Below, one piece after another: positions 1-4,891 of a stretch of DNA of 7,374 nucleotides (position 1 is the first letter of the stretch; each line of letters starts with the position of its first letter). The stretch comes from Nitrosopumilaceae archaeon. GTDB taxonomy: Archaea; Thermoproteota; Nitrososphaeria; Nitrososphaerales; Nitrosopumilaceae. The stretch is taken from NCBI GenBank assembly GCA_021296165.1, contig JAGWAW010000069.1, forward strand, positions 1-7,374. Direction: 5' to 3'. A model generated the notes under the pieces. It saw only the letters and a list, made by a program, of their open reading frames with translations. It was not told the origin of the DNA and made no database searches. The translations under genes and the position numbers were made by a program.

Positions 1-324
1 GTGGCGCCTCAGCCGCTTCACCGACCGTACAATCATCTGGCTGCAGCGGGCCAGCATCACATCCTCTGGTATGGACCGTATCTTGCCCAGCACCCCCCCC
101 CCGACGGGAGGGGCGGGCTGCCCCTGTCGACATCCTCGGTATTGGATGCCCCATCTGCATACCCGTGCTTGCCGCGCATCGCCACCAGGTGGCGGACGAG
201 GTCCTTTTGGCCATACAGGGCGTTGTACCTGCCCGAGAATTTGATCTTCAGAGGAGAAGAAAAGTGAACCCAGCGCATTATATGCCGACTCGGCGGAGTC
301 ATCCCGGCGTGTTTGCCCTTTCAT
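1..324 (-). CDS. Hypothetical protein, 3' end outside window, possible frameshift
   Basis: I do not recognise this protein. Two minus-strand frames are relevant. One is open from an ATG at 324 to the left edge (108 codons). The other starts at ATG 302 (or ATG 278) and stops at 57. Third-position GC shows that the best coding frame changes along the gene. Between about 278 and 103 the ATG-302 frame is clearly better (roughly 75% GC3 against 44%) and gives ordinary protein sequence such as FSGRYNALYGQKDLVRHLV. From 91 to the edge the ATG-324 frame is better (about 80% GC3) and reads VLGKIRSIPEDVMLARCSQM. The switch falls on a ten-G tract at 93-102. The gene is therefore either one continuous frame from 324, or a gene starting at 302/278 with a one-base slip, indel or sequencing error in the tract. 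No domain is visible, and the C-terminus lies outside the window. Confidence 0.45.
   Translation of the reverse strand, partial: MKGQTRRDDSAESAYNALGSLFFSSEDQILGQVQRPVWPKGPRPPPGGDARQARVCRWGIQYRGCRQGQPAPPVGGGVLGKIRSIPEDVMLARCSQMIVRSVKRLRRH
93..102 (-). repeat. Ten-base poly-G tract inside a gene
   Basis: This is an uninterrupted run of ten C on the plus strand, read as G10 in the gene running leftward. The coding frame with the best codon bias differs on its two sides. A minus-one ribosomal slip, or one extra G in mRNA or DNA, would join the two good frames. A sequencing or assembly error is the plain alternative. Confidence 0.85.
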
Positions 325-353
325 GGCGGAACATGGCAGGCTCACACGCCGAT

Positions 354-361
354 CTTTTAAA
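354..361 (-). promoter_or_regulatory. Candidate box A for the left-edge gene
   Basis: On the minus strand the sequence reads TTTAAAAG in otherwise GC-rich DNA. By the spacing seen at other genes here, transcription would start near 330. That is just before ATG 324 and about 28 bases before ATG 302, so it does not decide between the two starts. Confidence 0.4.
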
Positions 362-381
362 CTACCGTACCGCCAAAAGTT

Positions 382-406
382 GGTCCTAGGTGGATCTGCC
401 TAGACC
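382..406. repeat. Imperfect inverted repeat, 8-bp arms
   Basis: GGTCCTAGG (382-390) pairs with CCTAGACC (399-406) around an 8-base loop, with one bulged C. It sits upstream of the left-edge gene's box A and ahead of the doubtful plus-strand ORF. It could be a hairpin or a protein-binding dyad. No T-run follows on either strand, so it does not look like a terminator. Confidence 0.4.
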
Positions 407-437
407 CGGACCGGAAAAGCACATTTCCATCTACTGA

Positions 438-1049
438 GTGTACTGTATCATTTATGAGGTGGAACGCTGCATGATGTCTTCACTCTCGCGACAGGCCCTC
501 CCCACACAAGCCGCTCCGGCCAAGGCTGCGGGCGCGCAAATGCGCGGGGCAGCGTACTCCCGACACCGGTTCGGGCCGCCGCCGGGCCGTGCAGCAGCCG
601 AGTGGCGTGACGCCTTTCACCCCGCAAATGTTAGTGTATCTCCATCAGAGACGTTACAGTTCCCCGGAGGTGAGGGGATTATATCGATGGGTAAGCTGGG
701 CATGAGTTGCGACCCTGCATGCAGAGGCACAACTCAGGTAGGTCATATCGTTGCGGCCAGCCGGGACACCGGAGCAGGATTGAACGGAGGGATGGCGGCG
801 TCACAAGTATCCAGTCAGGCTGCGCCATCCACCCCGGATGGCACACCATATACCGCGCACGAACTCACAAGCCGGACAGGGCAACAGACAGGCCGCATTA
901 AACAACGCCGTCCTCCTCTGCCTTGCTTCCCTCCTCCCAGGACTCCTCACACATCCGGGCGGAAGGCAGGCGGTTGGCTGTTTGGTCGCTTGTTTGATCA
1001 CGTAACACGGGTTGCAACGCACCTGCTACTGAGACTGCTCAACAGATGA
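438..1049 (+). CDS. Doubtful ORF, 203 codons, unrecognised
   Basis: This ORF is the longest open frame in the stretch between the left-edge gene and the Fic gene (about 303-1107). From ATG 471 (third codon pair after a GAGGTG at 456-461, nine bases upstream) it would be 192 aa. The product is rich in Pro, Ala, Gly, Ser, Arg and Thr, with no recognisable domain, membrane segment or metal motif. Its C-terminus is arginine- and leucine-rich. Its third codon positions are mixed and lack the strong G/C bias of the confident genes nearby, and no good box A sits about 27 bases before the start. It may be a chance ORF in GC-rich DNA or a decayed gene. I see nothing else in this stretch apart from the inverted repeat at 382-406. 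Confidence 0.2.
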   Translation: MYCIIYEVERCMMSSLSRQALPTQAAPAKAAGAQMRGAAYSRHRFGPPPGRAAAEWRDAFHPANVSVSPSETLQFPGGEGIISMGKLGMSCDPACRGTTQVGHIVAASRDTGAGLNGGMAASQVSSQAAPSTPDGTPYTAHELTSRTGQQTGRIKQRRPPLPCFPPPRTPHTSGRKAGGWLFGRLFDHVTRVATHLLLRLLNR

Positions 1050-1107
1050 TTCAGTACGGTCGCAGGCACGCCATCTGCACGCAATGGGTATGGCGCCGTT
1101 GTGTGAC

Positions 1108-2313
1108 TCAGGCGTTAAGGGCATCTTCGATATCCCTTGCGACAAAAACCTTGCTCCTGTAGAGTATATCCGTAGGTTGCAATATGCCCGCATCCACCAG
1201 CGTCATGACCGCGCTCTTTGCAGACGGGTACGTGACCTCAAGAAAACGCGCGGCGTTTGGAATGGTAACGTACGGATTCGAAAACAAAGATTCCATCAGG
1301 AAGACTACATTACCACTGGCGCTCCTTTTGCGAAGGGTGTTTTTGTGCCCCCTCATCAGCGTCATCAGTCTCTGAATATTCTCCACTGCCGCGTCTGCCT
1401 GCTCTATAAACGCCATCAGAAAGAACTTTATCCATTCTTGCCATCCGGATTTTTGGCTCACGGCCAGCAGGCCACTGTAATACCGCTCATGATGCTTGTC
1501 AAAATAAGCGCTCAAATACAACAGAGGTACGGGCATGATTCTCTTCTCGTACAATATCAGCGGAATCAACAGCCTCCCGATCCTCCCGTTCCCGTCAATG
1601 AATGGGTGTATTGCCTCAAACTGATAGTGAAGTACAGCACACTGGATCAGCACCGACAGGCTTTCGTCATTCGTCTGAATAAACTCCTCAAAATTCTCAA
1701 GCAGTGCCGAAATTTTTTCCGGTGGAGGCGGAGTGTAGACAATCTCGCGTCTTACTCCCCGCGTACGTATCACCCAGTTCTGCTGGTCGCGAAATTTCCC
1801 GGGTTCCTTGTCGTGACCCCGGACGCCATCCATCAGGATCTTGTGCGCTGCCCTCAGAACGTCCATGTTTACGCGCCTCCCTGTTTCCCGCATGGCTTTC
1901 AACGAATCCTCCAACGCGTTCACGTAGTTGATGACCTCCCTCAGCCTTAGACGGTCTGCGTCCTTTCTGCTAACGTTGCCGACAGCCTCCTGCCTGTTCA
2001 GGTCCTTGAGGGATGCCATGGTTCCCTCGATCTTGGAGCTCAGCACGGCTTCCTTCTTCAGGTATGCCCTTATCAGGATGTGTGGATTCTCCAGCTCGCT
2101 TCCCTTCCCTTTCAGCTCTCCCACTTTTCGTTCGGCTTTTACAAGTAACGCAATAAGTTCGCGGTCATAGCGTACTGTGGGGGGTAGTTCCCGGGGGACA
2201 AACGTCGGCTGACCATCCGAGTTGGCCTCGAACCTGCCGTTGGGTTTGGTGAACCGGCCTATGTTGTTCCACTGTGGTTCGTTATACCTATCTTTAATGA
2301 TTCTAGCTGACAT
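1108..2313 (-). CDS. Fic family protein (probable AMP-transferase), class II
   Basis: This is a complete 401-aa Fic-domain protein. Fic enzymes usually transfer AMP from ATP to hydroxyl side chains of target proteins. The catalytic signature HPFIDGNGRIGR is intact at residues 236-247, with His236 as the expected base. The target-docking flap precedes it (about 188-200, REIVYTPPPPEKI). The N-terminal part (about 35-130) matches the Fic_N region and carries SSKIEG at 92-97, which fits the class II inhibitory motif (S/T)xxxE(G/N), with Glu96 expected to block productive ATP binding. Residues about 335-395 look like a winged helix, so DNA binding or autoregulation is possible. The start is ATG 2313, with a GGTGA Shine-Dalgarno at 2323-2327. 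The gene is a single-gene unit on the minus strand. Its GC content is lower than its neighbours' (a sampled line gave 48% against 63% in thi4), suggesting transfer. The target protein cannot be inferred. Confidence 0.93.
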   Translation of the reverse strand: MSARIIKDRYNEPQWNNIGRFTKPNGRFEANSDGQPTFVPRELPPTVRYDRELIALLVKAERKVGELKGKGSELENPHILIRAYLKKEAVLSSKIEGTMASLKDLNRQEAVGNVSRKDADRLRLREVINYVNALEDSLKAMRETGRRVNMDVLRAAHKILMDGVRGHDKEPGKFRDQQNWVIRTRGVRREIVYTPPPPEKISALLENFEEFIQTNDESLSVLIQCAVLHYQFEAIHPFIDGNGRIGRLLIPLILYEKRIMPVPLLYLSAYFDKHHERYYSGLLAVSQKSGWQEWIKFFLMAFIEQADAAVENIQRLMTLMRGHKNTLRKRSASGNVVFLMESLFSNPYVTIPNAARFLEVTYPSAKSAVMTLVDAGILQPTDILYRSKVFVARDIEDALNA

Positions 2314-2322
2314 TAAAGAGAA

Positions 2323-2361
2323 TCACCATTTGCTTTAATCAAGAAGGTAATAATATTTAAA
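2323..2361 (-). promoter_or_regulatory. Promoter and Shine-Dalgarno of the Fic gene
   Basis: On the minus strand a strong box A, TTTAAATA, lies at 2354-2361. Counting about 27 bases from its centre puts transcription start near 2330. That leaves a leader of about 17 bases containing GGTGA at 2323-2327, nine bases before ATG 2313. The other confident genes in the window look leaderless, so this layout stands out. Confidence 0.6.
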
Positions 2362-2375
2362 CATACTTGTGATTT

Positions 2376-2599
2376 GAGGCTGTTTAATCTTCGTGACCCG
2401 ACATGAGGGGGATGTTCACGGCGAGCGCGCCCCCGCGCCTGGGACTGCCGGACCGCCCACGCCGGGCGATGTCCCGCCGGAATATCATGGCGGTACAGGG
2501 CGACAACCTAGTCCAGACACATATGATTCAGGCCGCCGTCAGGCCATACGTGGCCCGGTGGCCCGACATTTTTTCAGGCCGCGAAGATTGAACAGCCCC
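2376..2599. mobile_element. 224-bp segment with 20-bp imperfect terminal inverted repeats
   Basis: The left end reads GAGGCTGTTTAATCTTCGTG (2376-2395). The reverse complement of the right end (2580-2599) reads GGGGCTGTTCAATCTTCGCG, matching at 17 of 20 positions. An 8-mer, CCCGACAT, is also repeated directly just inside each end (2397-2404 and 2562-2569). The enclosed DNA holds one 62-codon ORF and no transposase domain. A clear target-site duplication is not visible, although CTTGTGAT (2367-2374) and CTTGTCGAT (2605-2613) are similar just outside. It could be a miniature transposon-like element, a large stem-loop or a regulatory dyad next to the Fic promoter. Confidence 0.4.
2403..2591 (+). 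CDS. Small hypothetical protein, divergent from Fic
   Basis: This is a 62-aa ORF with an in-frame second ATG at 2412. Its third codon positions are about 77% G/C, clearly better than the overlapping frame that starts at 2393, and similar to confident genes here. A TTTAAT at 2383-2388 lies about 27 bases before ATG 2412, which would fit a leaderless 59-aa product. The product is arginine-rich in its first half (PRLGLPDRPRRAMSRR) and resembles nothing I know. The ORF lies wholly inside the inverted-repeat-bounded segment and ends within its right repeat. It is divergent from the Fic gene, but no partner function is shown: this Fic carries its own inhibitory motif, so a separate antitoxin is not required. 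It may be non-coding. Confidence 0.35.
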   Translation: MRGMFTASAPPRLGLPDRPRRAMSRRNIMAVQGDNLVQTHMIQAAVRPYVARWPDIFSGRED

Positions 2600-2710
2600 C
2601 ATGGCTTGTCGATGGAGGTGTAGCCGTCCGGGCAACAGACGCCGCCCGGCTCATATCTGACATAGCAGCGCGCACCGTGGAAACGAAAAATCTACCCATT
2701 TGGTAACAGT

Positions 2711-2718
2711 CTTAATAG
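2711..2718 (+). promoter_or_regulatory. Box A of the 115-aa gene
   Basis: CTTAATAG stands out in the sequence upstream, and its centre is about 27 bases before ATG 2741. Transcription should therefore begin at or very near the start codon, giving a leaderless mRNA. No Shine-Dalgarno is present. Confidence 0.5.
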
Positions 2719-2740
2719 AAACCTGTCCCCATACACGCTA

Positions 2741-3088
2741 ATGCAGTACTTTAAGGCCCTCAGCGTGGGGCGCAAGCGGGTGGCAAAGGCCCGCGCCTAC
2801 CTCAACGGCATAACCGGAGACCGGGCCATGCCCGCCTTGGCGCTCTCCGACTCGGTGGGAAACTCGTGGAACCCCGTGGGCGAGGAGACCATGTACGCGT
2901 TCGTGGACGAGTCTTCGGGATTCGTGCTGACAGACGACAGCGGGTACATACTGGCCCTGGTGGACGGGGGCGGATACTCCAAGGCGGTGGTCCAGGGTAT
3001 CACCCCTTCCCAGAGAGATACCATAGAGGCCCAGTTAAAGGAGGACAGCGTCCCACGGTACGAGGGAAAGGTAATACTGCCCGTCTAG
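2741..3088 (+). CDS. Hypothetical protein, 115 aa
   Basis: I do not recognise this family. Codon use is typical of the confident genes here (G/C-ending codons, ATA for Ile), and a box A lies at the leaderless distance, so the gene is probably real. The N-terminus is basic and probably helical (about residues 1-22, KALSVGRKRVAKARAYLNG). The middle is acidic and glycine-rich with likely beta strands (FVDESSGFVLTDDSGYILAL, about 54-73). A charged C-terminal part ends KVILPV. There is no cysteine, no signal peptide and no transmembrane segment, so a small soluble cytoplasmic protein is expected. Its stop lies four bases from the stop of the convergent gene downstream, so transcripts from the two sides probably overlap. 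Confidence 0.75.
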   Translation: MQYFKALSVGRKRVAKARAYLNGITGDRAMPALALSDSVGNSWNPVGEETMYAFVDESSGFVLTDDSGYILALVDGGGYSKAVVQGITPSQRDTIEAQLKEDSVPRYEGKVILPV

Positions 3089-3092
3089 GTAC

Positions 3093-3806
3093 TCAGGCGG
3101 CGCCCACCGCCATGATCCGCAGCATATTCTGATGGCGTTCGCACAGTCGGGGCGACACCACCTGTGTGTGTATGACGCCCGACTGCCAGTGCGAGTTGTA
3201 CAGGCGGCAGTCCGCATCAGTGCAGAACGCCTCGCCCGTCTCAAAGTGGAAGACTGCCTGCGTCACATACCCATGGGCCACCTCCTGCATCCGGGGGTCG
3301 TCATACGTGAGAAACCGGCCGCCATATCGTGATTCGACATCTTGTACATCCCCGCCGGCGGCGGCGCATGTCATCACATCTATGCAGTAATCCCGGGGCC
3401 GGGCGGGAGCCTCGCACATTCCCCGCACCGACACGATGCACGGGTTGGCCGATATTAGGACCCTGCCGTGGTACCTCATGTCTGTATGGTCGTAGGTGCC
3501 GATCATATCATCTATGAACAGTACGTGGAATGCCCCCTCGTCATACGAGAGTGCGCCCCCCAGTAGATCCGCCAGCAGGTATCCATCATACAGGGGGATG
3601 ATGCCGGTGTCGCCATCCCCCCACCGCTCCGGCGGGCGGAACAGGCTCCGCACCCGGCAGGCATCCGTGTCGCGCCGGTCCACATGCGGCGGAGTGCGGG
3701 ACTCGGCAGGAACGCCGAAGGTCTCGCGCAGGAACGCCGCCACTGCCCCCATGCGTATGCGCCGATGAGATGCACAGTCATACAGGATAATATTGGATAT
3801 TCTCAC
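3093..3806 (-). CDS. Cys/His-rich protein resembling DUF6775 (putative metallopeptidase family)
   Basis: This is a 237-aa protein whose GTG start at 3806 overlaps the TGA of thi4 (GTGA), so it is the second gene of a two-gene operon and probably translationally coupled. The C-terminal block (about 173-228) is the most distinctive part: EVAHGYVTQAVFHFETGEAF is followed by C195-x4-C200, the segment RLYNSHWQ with H206, and C222-x2-H225. This is a plausible zinc site. From memory, the pattern (FC....C.L.N.HWQ) matches the archaeal DUF6775 family, which databases label a putative metallopeptidase. I cannot verify this here, and no classical HExxH motif is present, so protease activity is unproven. 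Further cysteines lie at 11, 50, 123, 131, 141 and 147. No membrane segment or signal peptide is visible. That the gene is real is much surer than its family. Confidence 0.7.
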   Translation of the reverse strand: MRISNIILYDCASHRRIRMGAVAAFLRETFGVPAESRTPPHVDRRDTDACRVRSLFRPPERWGDGDTGIIPLYDGYLLADLLGGALSYDEGAFHVLFIDDMIGTYDHTDMRYHGRVLISANPCIVSVRGMCEAPARPRDYCIDVMTCAAAGGDVQDVESRYGGRFLTYDDPRMQEVAHGYVTQAVFHFETGEAFCTDADCRLYNSHWQSGVIHTQVVSPRLCERHQNMLRIMAVGAA

Positions 3807-4606
3807 TGTGCTTCCTTTATCTTGGAGGCGGCCACCTCGGCGGCCCGCTTGCCCGAGAAGAGCATGGAGCCGAAGGTGGGCCCCATCCGGGCCAAGCCGT
3901 ATGTCTCGGTGACAGACATGCCTGCTATGACTAGGCCGGGATACACCTCGCCGGTCTTGTGGACAACGTGCTCCTCGCCCTCGTCCACGTACATGGGGTT
4001 CATCCCCTTCCACTCCACCAAGCCCCGGTCTACCAGCCGCTTCACGGCCACCGAGTCGTGTCCGGAGGCATCTATTACCACCTTGGCCTCCAAGGCGACG
4101 GGATCCACACACGTTATGTTGCGGGGCAGCGCCGAGACCGGCATCCAGTTCACCACTATGCCTGTCACCCGGCCGTTCTTGAGTATGAGATCGTCGAATT
4201 TGGTCAGGTTCAGAAACTTGACGCCTGCGTCGCACGCCCCCGCTATCAGTTTGGAGACGGCGTGAGGGCCCGGCGTCAGATAGAGGCCCTCGCCGACCTT
4301 CTTGTAGGGGATACCCAGCTCGTCCCAGACTTTCTGTGCGGGCTCCCGGACCGTGACGGGGTTCATCATGTAGCCGCCCAGCCAAAAGCCCCCTCCCAGG
4401 TAGTTGTTCTGCTCTATAACGAGGACGCGCAGGCCCATCCCGGCCAAGTCCCGGGCAGCGGTCAGCCCCGCCGGGCCGGCCCCTATTATGATGATATCCG
4501 AGGAGCTCCTGTCCATCAGGACATCGTGGAACTCGGTGGCGATGGCCCGAGTTATCTCGGCCTCGCTGACCTTGGCAAATATCTTGGCGGGTTCTGCCTT
4601 CTGCAT
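3803..4606 (-). CDS. thi4: Thiamine thiazole synthase Thi4, cysteine type
   Basis: Thi4 builds the thiazole moiety of thiamine (ADP-thiazole) from NAD, glycine and sulfur, using iron. The 267-aa product has the family hallmarks in order: the Rossmann dinucleotide loop GAGPAGL (42-48), a glycine-rich stretch GGGFWLGGY (71-79), GHD (182-184) and RMGPTFGSM (240-248). Cys166, in NITCVDP, aligns with the cysteine that gives up its sulfur in yeast Thi4. Methanogen enzymes that use free sulfide have histidine there, so this enzyme is probably the single-turnover kind. I chose ATG 4606 because a box A centred near 4634 puts transcription start on it. The frame also reaches a TTG at 4630, but that lies against the box A. 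Thi4 is the first gene of an operon with the Cys/His-rich gene downstream and is divergent from apgM. Confidence 0.95.
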   Translation of the reverse strand: MQKAEPAKIFAKVSEAEITRAIATEFHDVLMDRSSSDIIIIGAGPAGLTAARDLAGMGLRVLVIEQNNYLGGGFWLGGYMMNPVTVREPAQKVWDELGIPYKKVGEGLYLTPGPHAVSKLIAGACDAGVKFLNLTKFDDLILKNGRVTGIVVNWMPVSALPRNITCVDPVALEAKVVIDASGHDSVAVKRLVDRGLVEWKGMNPMYVDEGEEHVVHKTGEVYPGLVIAGMSVTETYGLARMGPTFGSMLFSGKRAAEVAASKIKEAQ

Positions 4607-4630
4607 GGAACCGAGGCCCGGCGTTGTCAA

Positions 4631-4636
4631 TTAATA
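4631..4636 (-). promoter_or_regulatory. Box A of thi4
   Basis: The minus strand reads TATTAA (within CCTATTAATT), with its centre about 27 bases from ATG 4606. The predicted mRNA is leaderless. That leaves no room for a TPP riboswitch, so any thiamine control would have to act at the promoter or on the protein. Confidence 0.55.
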
Positions 4637-4639
4637 GGT

Positions 4640-4857
4640 TGTCTTGGAGTATGCCGGAATTTTCATCACTGGAGCCGCCGGCGCGTCCGCGGGCGCGCGG
4701 TTCGGCTTGGCACGACTCGTGCAAGCCACCGGGCGCAGCACACGTCTGGGCCAAGCATGAATCAGCGGTATGTCCTCGGCTGTGCGTTGCCAGACCGCCG
4801 AATCCGCGAGCCGTACTTGAGGAGTGTAGATGGCATGCTCTCCCGGATCCGTGGCCA
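4640..4857. other. Divergent intergenic region, no supported gene
   Basis: This is the spacer between the thi4 and apgM promoters. Apart from the inverted repeat at 4704-4727 I see no tRNA-like fold, no ORF with good codon bias and no further promoter with clear support. Open frames cross it on both strands, but their third-position GC is no better than background. Confidence 0.5.
4704..4727. repeat. Inverted repeat between thi4 and apgM
   Basis: GGCTTGGCACGA (4704-4715) and TCGTGCAAGCC (4717-4727) are complementary over 11 bp, with one bulged G and a single central base. The repeat lies about 70 bp upstream of the thi4 box A and 135 bp upstream of the apgM box A, so it could be an operator for one or both genes. 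There is no T-run beside it. Confidence 0.45.
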
Positions 4858-4860
4858 CCG

Positions 4861-4868
4861 TTAAAATA
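4861..4868 (+). promoter_or_regulatory. Box A of apgM
   Basis: TTAAAATA in GC-rich surroundings, with its centre about 27 bases before TTG 4892. This spacing is the main reason to accept the TTG start and predicts a leaderless transcript. Confidence 0.55.
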
Positions 4869-4891
4869 ACGAGGCGCAGGGCGCCGCCCTG

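Noticed and set aside
1084..1950. 288-codon plus-strand ORF opposite the Fic gene
   Set aside because: It is the antisense shadow of the Fic coding sequence. The minus-strand product has full Fic motifs, while this one has none.
2552..2574. Hairpin-like GGCC repeats followed by T6, a possible terminator
   Set aside because: The stem is only four base pairs, and the T-run lies within the well-biased 62-codon ORF, so it is not convincing.
2628..2649. GC hairpin CCGGGC / GCCCGG
   Set aside because: Six base pairs in GC-rich DNA is easily chance. There is no T-run and no clear relation to a gene start or end.
4607..4640. TPP riboswitch before thi4
   Set aside because: The predicted thi4 mRNA has no leader, and no conserved thi-box-like sequence is visible.
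4762..4836. 24-aa minus-strand ORF (from ATG 4836), about 27 bases from the AT-rich patch at 4861-4868
   Set aside because: The spacing is suggestive, but the patch is explained by the apgM promoter, and such a short ORF has no independent support.
3959..4864. 301-codon plus-strand ORF opposite thi4
   Set aside because: It is a shadow of thi4. Its last 35 codons (from ATG 4757) lie in the intergenic region but show no strong codon bias and no promoter at the right distance.
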